Assembly: GCA_035697245.1 (NCBI GenBank)
Contig: DASSDH010000255.1
Location: forward strand, 1 to 20,820
Direction of reading: 5' to 3'
Length of the DNA stretch: 20,820 nt
Origin: JACVRX01 sp035697245
GTDB lineage: Bacteria > Actinomycetota > Actinomycetes > Jiangellales > Jiangellaceae
The translations under genes and the position numbers were made by a program. Of this stretch, positions 6,737-14,125 are shown piece after piece. Each line of letters begins with the position of its first letter. Within the stretch, counting starts at the first letter, position 1. The notes beneath the pieces are model-generated. The model made no database searches and was not told the origin of the DNA. It worked only from the letters and a program-made list of their open reading frames with translations.

Positions 6737-7951
6737 TCAGCCGACCGCGGAGCCGAGAGTCAGGGTGAACTCCATCGGCTCACCATCACGCTCGACCATA
6801 ATCGTGATGCGGTCGCCCGGTTCGTGGGCTCGAAGCGCGACGATCATCTCCTCCAGAGAGTCGACCACCCGGCCCTCGATCTCGGTGATCACATCGCCGG
6901 ACACCAGGCCCACGCTTGCGGCTGGTCCATCCGGCTCGACGGCCGGGTTATCAGGGTCGTCGGGTGCGATGCGAGCTCCCGGTCCCGGGAATTCGTTGTC
7001 CAGGCGGACACCCATGATCGGGTACACGGCCTGGCCGGTGGCGATGATCTGTTCAGCTGTCCGGGCAGCCTGGTCGATCGGAATCGCAAAGCCAAGTCCG
7101 ATGCTGCCCGGGGCGCTGACACCGAGCGAGGCGATAGCCGAGTTCACGCCGATCACCCGCCCGGCGGCGTCGACCAGCGGACCACCGGAGTTGCCCGGAT
7201 TGATCGCCGCATCGGTCTGCAGTGCGTTGATGAAGGCGATGTCGCCCTCACCACCAGCCGTGACCGGTCGGTCGAGGGCTGAGACGATCCCGCTGGTGAC
7301 GGTGCTCTCCAGGCCGAGCGGGCTGCCGATCGCGATCACCGGATCTCCGACGACGACGTCGCCCGAGTCGCCAAGCCGCACCGGGACCAGATCGTCGCGT
7401 TCGACCCGTAGTACCGCCAAATCGTAGTTCGGGCTTCGCCCGACGATCTCCGCCGAGATGGTGCTCCCGTCGAAGAACCCGACCTCGATCCCTGCACTCC
7501 CCGCGGAGGCAACGACATGGTTGTTCGTCAGAATGTAGCCGTCCTGCGAGATTACGAAGCCGGAGCCCGAGCCCTCTTCGACAGTCACCGAGACCACGCT
7601 GGCGAGCACGGCCGACGCGACACCGGCCACCGAGTCCGGTGGCCGTTCGGCTAGGACGGCGGGATCCGCTCCGACCACTGTGACCGTCTCGCGGGTCGCG
7701 TTGTCGAAGCGATCCGCAGCGATAATGCCGGTCGCTGCCCCGATCGCTCCCGCGATCAACGCGATGCCGGCGGCGGCAATCATCAACAGGCCCAGTCGCG
7801 GGCCCGCGGCGTCGTCCGGGTGCCCATGGCGGACCCACCGCTCGGCTTGGGCAGAGGATGCCAACGCCGGCCCGACCCGCGCCCACGGGTCGGGCGTCGG
7901 TTGGGGCGGACGCGACCAGCCGGTGCCGGGCGTCACGTCGTCGCCGCTCAT
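6737..7951 (-). CDS. htrA: HtrA/DegP-family membrane-anchored serine protease
   Basis: This protein of about 404 residues has a proline-rich cytoplasmic N terminus, one membrane helix (about 53-79, LGLLMIAAAGIALIAGAIGA) and a trypsin-like protease domain. The catalytic triad is His145 in TNNHVV, Asp177 in NYDLAVLRV and Ser255 in NPGNSGGPL. A C-terminal PDZ domain runs from about residue 318 (YPIMGVRL) and includes the VGLVSGDVITEIEGR stretch. It is expected to degrade or refold misfolded proteins outside the membrane. The ATG at 7951 is chosen because GGAGG lies 8 nt upstream; an open frame continues to 7999 but overlaps the preceding gene. Its place behind sigE and the anti-sigma gene matches the mycobacterial pattern. 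Confidence 0.93.
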   Translation of the reverse strand: MSGDDVTPGTGWSRPPQPTPDPWARVGPALASSAQAERWVRHGHPDDAAGPRLGLLMIAAAGIALIAGAIGAATGIIAADRFDNATRETVTVVGADPAVLAERPPDSVAGVASAVLASVVSVTVEEGSGSGFVISQDGYILTNNHVVASAGSAGIEVGFFDGSTISAEIVGRSPNYDLAVLRVERDDLVPVRLGDSGDVVVGDPVIAIGSPLGLESTVTSGIVSALDRPVTAGGEGDIAFINALQTDAAINPGNSGGPLVDAAGRVIGVNSAIASLGVSAPGSIGLGFAIPIDQAARTAEQIIATGQAVYPIMGVRLDNEFPGPGARIAPDDPDNPAVEPDGPAASVGLVSGDVITEIEGRVVDSLEEMIVALRAHEPGDRITIMVERDGEPMEFTLTLGSAVG

Positions 7952-7977
7952 CGACCCATCCTCCCCGTTCGGCCGGC

Positions 7978-9048
7978 CTAGCCGAACGGGTTGAGCCACG
8001 ATGCCAGCCGCTCGGCCCCCTTGCCGACGCGGGCGAAAAAACCACGCTCGAACTCGGGTTCACGCGGCGGCATAGCGGCGAGGACGGCGTCGATCGTCTC
8101 CGCTGGCGCATCGGCAACAACGGTCACGACCCAGTCACCGACCGACCAAGTGAACTGCGCCGGCGGTCCGGCGCTGCTGTAGACCACTCCACCATCGACC
8201 TCACGGGCCGCGAACCCATGCAGCTTCTCTTCGTCGAGGTCGCCACGCTGCTCGAACACCGATACCGTGACGACGCCGTCGGAGTAGCTGAGCTGAATGG
8301 CGTCGCCCACCCGACGGGCTTCGTAGAGCACGAGCCCGCCCGCCAGTTCGTTCGGGCAGCTCCAGCCGTCGCCGCGCAACTGGGCAAGGTCGCGGTGCCG
8401 CAACGACCTATCCACGATCGGCGCCACCCCCGTGGCGGGGCCGGAAACGGCAGCGTGCTCGAGACTGATCTCGACGAAAGCACTGGCCGCCCGAGTTGTG
8501 CCGTCGGTGTTGTAAGTCTCTCGGCGCAGCGGCAAGGCCGATTCGGCGTCCAGCCACAACCGAGCCGCCGCCGTGCCATCGGGCCGGCGCGCCTCGACCA
8601 CGTGAACGAACCTGCCGGCAACGGAGCCGACGCCGACGACCGCGACGTCGTACGCCCGGGCGAGCAGCGCGACCGGACCGCCACCATCGGCAAGCCAGGC
8701 GGCGCTGCTGCGTTCGTCGACGACCGGAAGGGTTAGGGCACCATGCACGCGGACGTCGGTCGACCCGCCAGCGCGGTGGTTGACATCGACGATCGCACTT
8801 GTCGAGTCGCCGCTTTCCAACGACGACCAGGCCGCCACGTATTGCGTCCCGCTATAGGACACGGCATCCGGAGCGTCCATGGCACGGTGCAACAACCTCA
8901 CTGCGCTCAGTTCTTCACCGGCCTCCACCGCCGACGCTGGCGCCGACATCGCCAACGAACCGACGAAGACGGGGACCGCGATCGCCGGCACAGCCAGCAC
9001 CGTCAGCGGAACGGGGCCTCGGCGATGCGACGCCAAGGATCCGATCAC
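7978..9048 (-). CDS. Exported RseB/MucB-like sigma-E regulatory protein
   Basis: The start is a GTG at 9048 that overlaps the stop of the anti-sigma gene as GTGA, giving 356 residues. The frame is open to 9519, but that extension is a shadow of the anti-sigma gene. An N-terminal signal peptide is visible: a basic start, a hydrophobic core (PLTVLAVPAIAVPVFVGSL) and a likely cleavage after PASA at about residue 40. The remainder resembles the RseB/MucB fold, with LLHRAMDAPDAVSYSGTQYVA near the start, a VEARRPDGTAAARLWLDAES strand pair and RRETYNTDG. In proteobacteria RseB binds the periplasmic part of the anti-sigma factor and gates its proteolysis. A similar sensor role here is inferred from the fold resemblance and from its position between the anti-sigma factor and HtrA. 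The family call is from memory of the pattern, not a search. Confidence 0.7.
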   Translation of the reverse strand: MIGSLASHRRGPVPLTVLAVPAIAVPVFVGSLAMSAPASAVEAGEELSAVRLLHRAMDAPDAVSYSGTQYVAAWSSLESGDSTSAIVDVNHRAGGSTDVRVHGALTLPVVDERSSAAWLADGGGPVALLARAYDVAVVGVGSVAGRFVHVVEARRPDGTAAARLWLDAESALPLRRETYNTDGTTRAASAFVEISLEHAAVSGPATGVAPIVDRSLRHRDLAQLRGDGWSCPNELAGGLVLYEARRVGDAIQLSYSDGVVTVSVFEQRGDLDEEKLHGFAAREVDGGVVYSSAGPPAQFTWSVGDWVVTVVADAPAETIDAVLAAMPPREPEFERGFFARVGKGAERLASWLNPFG

Positions 9049-9617
9049 GGACTGGTACCCAACGCGCCGGGGACCAGGACCGACGCAGGCTCCACGAAGG
9101 GCAGGGCGCCGATCGATTTCGCGTGCTCGACAGTGAACGTCTGCATAGGTGGAACAACCGCGGCGGGCGCGGCCTCGGTCGGTGCGCCCAGGGTTGCCAG
9201 CAGGAGGGTCAGCGCACCGGCCGACAGCGCGCCGGCAGCAGCGATTCTGAGCCGGGCCCGCTGCGCCCGCGGAGCTACCTCTGGACGCCGCGAGCCTTGG
9301 ACGTTGAGTGGCCGCCCGGTGCGAGGGCTGCTGTCGCGGAGACGCCACCCGACTGCCGGCGTCTTTGGACCGGGAAAGGGACGCCGCCGCGGCGGCAGTG
9401 GACCTCCGGTCTCGGCCAGGGCGAGCAAGGCTTTCACCAACCCGGCCGGTGCCTCGACAGGTGGCAGCTGGCGCAGTGCCGCCTTGGTCACCCGCTCTTG
9501 CTCCATGGCAACACGGCACTGTTCGCAGCGAGTCACATGAGCCAGGGCCCGATCACGCTCATCGTGCGAGAGCTGATCGTCGACAAGCGCGGTTACCTGT
9601 ATGCCAAGGTGTTTCAC
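9045..9617 (-). CDS. rseA: Membrane-anchored zinc-type anti-sigma factor (RseA-like)
   Basis: This 190-aa protein has an N-terminal zinc-binding anti-sigma (ZAS) domain. The H-x3-C-x2-C motif is His27-Cys31-Cys34 (HVTRCEQC). A disordered, proline- and arginine-rich linker (about 70-120) follows, then a single membrane helix (about 123-145) and a short outside tail rich in Ala and Pro. It should bind and hold SigE at the membrane, releasing it under stress or oxidation. The start is GTG at 9617, overlapping the sigE stop as GTGA, with AGGAGG 4 nt upstream. Its own stop forms another GTGA overlap with the RseB-like gene. The symbol follows the mycobacterial naming for this position; sequence identity cannot be judged here. 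Confidence 0.88.
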   Translation of the reverse strand: MKHLGIQVTALVDDQLSHDERDRALAHVTRCEQCRVAMEQERVTKAALRQLPPVEAPAGLVKALLALAETGGPLPPRRRPFPGPKTPAVGWRLRDSSPRTGRPLNVQGSRRPEVAPRAQRARLRIAAAGALSAGALTLLLATLGAPTEAAPAAVVPPMQTFTVEHAKSIGALPFVEPASVLVPGALGTSP

Positions 9618-10327
9618 GGGGCCTCCTCGTGAGCCGCTGAGTCGGCGGCATCGGTGGAGGCGGCGTCGGCCGGTGAGGCTTCGGCGGGCCCGGCACGAGG
9701 CGCGCGGTGTTCGAGCGCCGCGCGAAGTTGTGCGCGGCCGCGGTGGATGCGGCTGCGCACGGTGCCCAGCTTGATGCCGAGGGTTGCGGCGATCTCCTCG
9801 TACGACAGGCCCTCGATGTCGCACAGCACGACGGCAGCCCGGAAGTCGGGTGGCAATTCGTCAAGCGCAGCCTGAATGTCACCGTCGAGCATTCGCTCGT
9901 CGACGGCGCGATCTGGCGGCGGCTCCCGACCGGACACCCGTTCGGCGGCGTCGTCTGCGAGAGCATCGAACCGGATCCGCTGCTTTCGTCGGACGCCGTC
10001 CAGGAACAGGTTGGTGGTGATCCGGTGCAGCCAACCCTCGAACGTGCCGGGTGTGTACGAAGAGAGCGAACGGAAGACGCGGACGAACACGTCCTGGGTG
10101 AGGTCTTCCGCGTCGTGGACGTTGCCGGTCAGCCGATAGGCCAGCCGGTATACCCGGCCGGAGTGCTCGCGGACCACTTCGTCCCAGCTCGGCGGCGTCC
10201 AGTCCGTGGGGGGAGGCACCTGCCGCGGTGCGGGCAGATCGGAGTCTTGCTCGCCGCCCGGCAGCGGTGCGTCGGCCACCTGGAGTCCTCTCTCATGGGG
10301 GCGCACGGGCAGGAGTGCTGCTCCCAT
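9614..10327 (-). CDS. sigE: ECF RNA polymerase sigma factor SigE
   Basis: Region 2 is clear, with VYRLAYRLTGNVHDAEDLTQDVF and FEGWLHRITTNLFLDGVRRK; region 4 has LPPDFRAAVVLCDIEGLSYEEIA and LGTVRSRIHRGR. These stretches match M. tuberculosis SigE very closely as I recall it. The C-terminal tail is Ala/Pro-rich. Several starts are possible. ATG 10327 and GTG 10333 lie about 20 nt downstream of the predicted start of the ECF-type promoter. GTG 10279, with GAGAGGA upstream, would give 221 residues. Multiple starts are known for mycobacterial sigE. The sigma factor controls envelope and heat stress genes, probably including this operon itself. Confidence 0.92.
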   Translation of the reverse strand: MGAALLPVRPHERGLQVADAPLPGGEQDSDLPAPRQVPPPTDWTPPSWDEVVREHSGRVYRLAYRLTGNVHDAEDLTQDVFVRVFRSLSSYTPGTFEGWLHRITTNLFLDGVRRKQRIRFDALADDAAERVSGREPPPDRAVDERMLDGDIQAALDELPPDFRAAVVLCDIEGLSYEEIAATLGIKLGTVRSRIHRGRAQLRAALEHRAPRAGPAEASPADAASTDAADSAAHEEAP

Positions 10328-10353
10328 CCTCACCCGTCTTCCCCTTTCTGACC

Positions 10354-10380
10354 AACAGTCGTTGCCGCACGGGTGTTCCC
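10354..10380 (-). promoter_or_regulatory. ECF-type (SigE-like) autoregulatory promoter of sigE
   Basis: On the minus strand GGGAAC (plus 10375-10380) is followed 18 nt later by GTT (plus 10354-10356). This agrees with the mycobacterial SigE consensus GGAAC(Y)-N17-18-(C)GTT as I know it. Transcription would start near 10347, about 20 nt before the ATG at 10327, with AAGGGG in the short leader. No other clear promoter for the operon was seen. Confidence 0.6.
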
Positions 10381-10479
10381 TGCGGGCCACGATGACCGAC
10401 CTGACCGGGCAACGAGCCGCGTCCGTGCGTGGGTTCCCCCGGCAGGCGGTCAATGCCGGTTAGGCTGCCACGCGAACCG

Positions 10480-11154
10480 ATGCCGCAGTGTGCCCAGGAG
10501 GCCGCCATCGCGACGATCACATCCGAGTCGTGGGCCTATGCCGAGGACTTCCAGCCCGAGGACTCCGCGATCGCCCTGGCCAGACGCCGCGGTCGTGAGG
10601 TCGGAGCCGTGCCGATCGGCCCAGGCGGGGGACGCGCGCTGCGGGTGTTGGCCGCAGCCCTGGACGCTCGCACGGTCGTGGAGGTCGGCACCGGCGCCGG
10701 CGTCTCGGGGCTGTACCTGCTCGCGGGCATGCGCCAGGACGGGGTGCTGACCAGCATCGACATCGAGGCAGAGCACCAGCGGTTGGCGCGTGAGGCCTTG
10801 GCCGAAGCCGGCATCGGGCACAACCGCACGCGGCTGATCACCGGCGCCGCGATGGACGTCCTTCCCCGACTGACCGACGGCGCGTACGACATGGTGTTCT
10901 GCGACGGCGACAAGGCCGAATACCTCGACTACCTGCAGCAGGCCGTCCGGCTGTTGCGCCCGGGCGGAGCCGTCGCCTTCGACAACGCGCTGTGGCACGA
11001 CCGCGTGGCCGACCCGGCACAGCGCGACCCGGACACGGTCGCGATCCGCGAGCTCGGCCGCGTCGTACGCGACGACGACCGACTGATTGCCGCGCTCCTG
11101 CCCGTCGGCGACGGTCTCCTGGTCGCCATCAAACGCGAACCCGCCGCCGACTAG
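10480..11154 (+). CDS. SAM-dependent O-methyltransferase (family 3, Rv1220c type)
   Basis: This class I methyltransferase has about 224 residues. The SAM-binding motif I is VVEVGTGAGVSGLYLL, followed by an acidic motif II, TSIDIEAEH. The VFCDGDKAEYLDYL stretch corresponds to the metal/substrate region of the catechol- and caffeoyl-CoA-type enzymes (FIDADK in most members). The substrate is unknown. It diverges from sigE as in M. tuberculosis. The start is uncertain. ATG 10480 lies 13 nt after a TAGGCT box and has no Shine-Dalgarno. A perfect AGGAGG (10496-10501) lies 5 nt before an in-frame ATC at 10507. Upstream in-frame starts (10429, 10453) precede the likely -10 box and are disfavoured. 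Confidence 0.85.
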   Translation: MPQCAQEAAIATITSESWAYAEDFQPEDSAIALARRRGREVGAVPIGPGGGRALRVLAAALDARTVVEVGTGAGVSGLYLLAGMRQDGVLTSIDIEAEHQRLAREALAEAGIGHNRTRLITGAAMDVLPRLTDGAYDMVFCDGDKAEYLDYLQQAVRLLRPGGAVAFDNALWHDRVADPAQRDPDTVAIRELGRVVRDDDRLIAALLPVGDGLLVAIKREPAAD

Positions 11155-11182
11155 CCGACCGACCAGATGAGGCTAGTTCTCA

Positions 11183-11320
11183 GGTCGGCGGATGTTGGTC
11201 GGGGTGTGGCCGGGCGTTGAGGCCGACGAAGTCGGCCGACGGGCGGGACCGGCATCCGCCGACCCGACGACCGGCATCCGCCGACCCGCCGTCCCGACGA
11301 CCCGACGACCCGACGACCCG
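11183..11320. repeat. Short tandem and inverted repeats between convergent genes
   Basis: A 20-bp unit starting GACCGGCATCC occurs at 11247-11266 and exactly again at 11269-11288 (period 22). It is followed by 3.5 copies of the octamer CCCGACGA at 11293-11320. GGTCGGCGGATG at 11183-11194 is the perfect complement of CATCCGCCGACC in either copy (11253-11264 or 11275-11286). Two alternative 12-bp hairpins are therefore possible. The tract fills the gap between the methyltransferase and the convergent hypothetical gene, where a terminator would be expected. Confidence 0.75.
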
Positions 11321-11321
11321 C

Positions 11322-11921
11322 TCAGGGCCGCGGCAGACCACCGTCGACGGCACGCAGCGACACGCCGCGCTCGCCAGGGGCCGGTCGACTGCCCCGCGGC
11401 CCCGGTCCAGGCGGGCGGGGCTCCGCCGGACGGGCGCCGGGGTCAGTGCGCTCTCGGGCGACCTGCTCACGCTCGATGAGCGCCTCCACCATCTCGGCCG
11501 GACCGGTGACGGCCATCGCCAAAGCCCGGCCGAGGTCATCGCGGTCGACGTCCTCCTCGGCCGTCCGTCGCAGCCGGTCGGAGAGATCGAGGACCTTGTC
11601 CGCGGAGCCGAGCGCCGACCGGGAGGCCATCAGGTGGCGCCGCTGGAGTGGCCGGCCGGCGATCATCAGCGCCAGCGCCTCGACCGTGTCGCTCCAATCG
11701 GCTTGCGGTGCGGGTTCACCGACCAGGCCGGCGACTCCGACGATGACCTGTTCCGAAGCGGCGACCAGCTTCTCGGCGGTTTCGCTGTCGCTGTCGAGCG
11801 CAGCCAGCCGTAGTGCGACTCCGGTGACCAGGGCGCTGTCAGCGGCACTGCGCCGCGGTTGGGACAGCAGGCGAACGGCGCGAGAGACGAGCGGACGGGT
11901 GGGCAGCCGGTCCTCCAACAC
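11322..11921 (-). CDS. Hypothetical helical protein downstream of pruA
   Basis: I do not recognise this 199-aa protein. Residues 1-150 look almost entirely helical, with heptad-like Leu/Ala spacing and many Asp/Glu/Arg residues (for example SADKVLDLSDRLRRTAEEDVDRDDLGRAL). No signal peptide or membrane helix is apparent. The last 45 residues are rich in Pro, Gly and Arg and are probably disordered. It starts 32 nt after the pruA stop on the same strand, so it is likely co-transcribed. Third-position G/C bias is similar to its neighbours. The opposite strand is also partly open, but the operon context and the coherent helical composition favour this strand. Confidence 0.7.
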   Translation of the reverse strand: MLEDRLPTRPLVSRAVRLLSQPRRSAADSALVTGVALRLAALDSDSETAEKLVAASEQVIVGVAGLVGEPAPQADWSDTVEALALMIAGRPLQRRHLMASRSALGSADKVLDLSDRLRRTAEEDVDRDDLGRALAMAVTGPAEMVEALIEREQVARERTDPGARPAEPRPPGPGPRGSRPAPGERGVSLRAVDGGLPRP

Positions 11922-11953
11922 GTGGAATACCCCTTCTGTTGTTTGCTGGCCGG

Positions 11954-13582
11954 TCAGGCCATGTGCGGGTAAGTATGGGTGGTCGGCGGATTGAAGGTTT
12001 CCTTCAGGGACCGGGTGCTCGTCCAGCGCAGCAGGTTCTGCGCCGCCCCAGCCTTGTCGTTCGTGCCGCTGGCTCGAGCACCGCCGAATGGCTGTTGCCC
12101 GACGACGGCGCCGGTCGGCTTGTCGTTGACGTAGAAGTTGCCGGCGGCGAAACGCAGCACTTGTGTCGCCTCGACAATCGCCTCGCGGTCCTGCGCGATG
12201 ATCGCACCGGTGAGAGCGTACGGCGACACGTTCTCCAGTTGTGTCAGGACCCGGCTGTACTCACCGTCGTCGTATACGTAGAGGCCGAGAATCGGGCCGA
12301 AGTACTCAGTGAAGAAGACCTCGTCCTCCGGGTCGGTGCTCTCGAGCACGGTCGGGCGAACGAAGTATCCCTCGGAGTCGTCGTATGTCCCGCCTGCCAA
12401 AACAGCGACAGCGTCGACGGCACGCGCCCGATCCAGGGCCGCTTTGTGCTTGGCGAACGCTCGCCTGTCGATCACGGCACCCATGAAGTTGGACAGGTCG
12501 GTGACGGGGCCGACGGTCAGCGAATCGGTCTGCGCCCGGAAGTCGTCCCGCAACCGATCCCACACGCTGCGTGGGATGTAGGCCCTCGACGCGGCCGAGC
12601 ACTTCTGGCCCTGGTATTCGAACGCTCCGCGGATCAGGGCGGTTCGCACGATGTCGATGTCGGCACTGGGATGTGCGACGACGAAGTCCTTGCCACCGGT
12701 CTCCCCGACGATGCGTGGGTAGCCGCGGTAGTTCGAGATGTTCTCCCCCACCGTTCGCCAGAGGTGCTGGAATGTGGCCGTCGACCCGGTGAAGTGGATG
12801 CCGGCCAGCGTCGGATCGGCCAAGGCGACTTCCGAGACCGCCCCTCCGTCGCCAGTGAGCAGGTTGATCACGCCCGGCGGTAGCCCGGCGGCCTCGAGCA
12901 GTCGCATCGTGTAGTGGGCCGCGAGCTGCTGGGTCGGGCTCGGCTTCCACAGCACCGTGTTGCCCATCAACGCCGGGGCGGTGGGCAGGTTGCCGGCAAT
13001 TGCGGTGAAGTTGAACGGGGTGATGGCGTAAACGAAGCCCTCGAGCGGGCGATGATCGGAGCGGTTCCACACCCCGCGGCTGTTGCGGATCGGCTGCTCG
13101 GCGAGGATCTCGCGACCGAAGAAGACGTTGAACCGCCAGAAGTCGATGAGCTCGCAGGCACTGTCGATCTCGGCCTGCACGACGCTCTTCGACTGGCCCA
13201 ACATGGTGGCCGCGTTGAGGGTCTGCCGCCACGGCCCGGAGAGCAGCTCGGCAGCCGTCAGGAAGATCGCCGCCCGGTCGTCGTAGGACAGTGCACGCCA
13301 ACCAGGGGCGGCTTCCGTGGCGGCGTCGATCGCCGCCTGTGCGTCAGCACTAGTCGCGTTGCGCATGGTGCCGAGGACGTGAGAGTGCCGGTGCGGCTCG
13401 ACGACGTCGATCTCCTCACCGCCGCCGAGCTTCTGGTCGCCTCCGATCGTGCAGGTGAGTTCGTGTCGTTCGGCGGCAATCTCCGCCAGCCGTAGCTGGA
13501 CCTGCGCTCGCTCCGATGTTTCCGGTGCGTAGTCGAGAACCGGCTCGTTCACCGGCATGGGGACCCGGGTGACGGCATCCAT
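11954..13582 (-). CDS. pruA: L-glutamate gamma-semialdehyde (P5C) dehydrogenase
   Basis: This protein of 542 residues belongs to the aldehyde dehydrogenase superfamily. The NAD-binding and active-site signatures are present: PFNFTAIAGNLP (about 189-200), GNTVLWKPSPTQ, FTGST, the catalytic base Glu294 in VGETGGK and the nucleophile Cys328 in GQKCSA. The C-terminal AGNFYVNDKPTGAVVGQQPFGG pattern is typical of group 1 PruA enzymes. It oxidises P5C/glutamate semialdehyde to glutamate in proline catabolism. The ATG at 13582 is chosen for GAGGAG 8 nt upstream; the frame runs on to 13630 without support. No proline dehydrogenase gene is adjacent in this window. Confidence 0.95.
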   Translation of the reverse strand: MDAVTRVPMPVNEPVLDYAPETSERAQVQLRLAEIAAERHELTCTIGGDQKLGGGEEIDVVEPHRHSHVLGTMRNATSADAQAAIDAATEAAPGWRALSYDDRAAIFLTAAELLSGPWRQTLNAATMLGQSKSVVQAEIDSACELIDFWRFNVFFGREILAEQPIRNSRGVWNRSDHRPLEGFVYAITPFNFTAIAGNLPTAPALMGNTVLWKPSPTQQLAAHYTMRLLEAAGLPPGVINLLTGDGGAVSEVALADPTLAGIHFTGSTATFQHLWRTVGENISNYRGYPRIVGETGGKDFVVAHPSADIDIVRTALIRGAFEYQGQKCSAASRAYIPRSVWDRLRDDFRAQTDSLTVGPVTDLSNFMGAVIDRRAFAKHKAALDRARAVDAVAVLAGGTYDDSEGYFVRPTVLESTDPEDEVFFTEYFGPILGLYVYDDGEYSRVLTQLENVSPYALTGAIIAQDREAIVEATQVLRFAAGNFYVNDKPTGAVVGQQPFGGARASGTNDKAGAAQNLLRWTSTRSLKETFNPPTTHTYPHMA

Positions 13583-13636
13583 GACGGGTACTCCTCGACG
13601 TCGAGGGTGGGGGTTACCCCATCGTGGCACGAAGGG

Positions 13637-14125
13637 TCAGGTATGCAGCAGGTCGGGAAGCTCTTGCGTCGCATACCAGAGCAACTCGAAACCTTCCGGC
13701 TCCTCGACGGCGATCATCGCGTCCTCGTCCCCGTGCCCGGCTGCGTCGTAGGCCTCTGTGGCCGCGCGCACCGTCTCCTCCGCGTCACCGGCATCGACGT
13801 GCAGCGATGCCACCTGTTCGATGCGGACCGGCTCCGCGAGCTGAACCCCGGCCCGGCCCTGGATTGCGTCAGGCACGGCGTCGTCGACATCAGCGGTGAC
13901 TACGGCGCGGCGCCGGGGCGCTGTCGGGTCAGCGGTCAGCATTCCCAGCGAGGCTCGGGCAGCCTCGATCAGCGCGGCGTACTCGAGCTCGTCGGCATCC
14001 CCGTCGGTGTACCACTCCCGCAGTGCAGGCGTGACTGCAAATGTCGACCCGCCACGGGGCGAGAGCTTTCCGGTCCGGTGCAGTTCCACCAGCTGCGGCA
14101 GGGTCGCCGCAATGAAGACCCGCAT
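13637..14125 (-). CDS. DUF6912-like conserved actinobacterial protein
   Basis: This 162-aa soluble protein begins MRVFIAATLPQLVELHRTGK and contains AFAVTPALREWYTDGD, DELEYAALIEAARASLGML and RRRAVVTADVDD. The pattern resembles an uncharacterised actinobacterial family that I recall as DUF6912; no function is known. An acidic C-terminal half ends in LLWYATQELPDLLHT. Its ATG shares one base with the stop of the patatin-like gene (TGATG), implying re-initiation and a shared transcript. pruA follows after 54 nt on the same strand. Confidence 0.78.
   Translation of the reverse strand: MRVFIAATLPQLVELHRTGKLSPRGGSTFAVTPALREWYTDGDADELEYAALIEAARASLGMLTADPTAPRRRAVVTADVDDAVPDAIQGRAGVQLAEPVRIEQVASLHVDAGDAEETVRAATEAYDAAGHGDEDAMIAVEEPEGFELLWYATQELPDLLHT

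Noticed and set aside
9049..9519. N-terminal extension of the RseB-like frame
   Set aside because: It overlaps the anti-sigma gene in another frame and is low-complexity; the GTG at 9048 with a signal peptide and GTGA overlap explains the start.
7858..9540. Plus-strand open frames opposite the rseB-like and rseA genes
   Set aside because: Arg/Gly/Pro-rich translations with no motifs; the minus-strand genes have clear motifs and coupled starts.
11939..12883. Plus-strand open frame of about 314 codons opposite pruA
   Set aside because: Antisense shadow of the strongly conserved aldehyde dehydrogenase; high-GC codon bias commonly opens the complementary frame.
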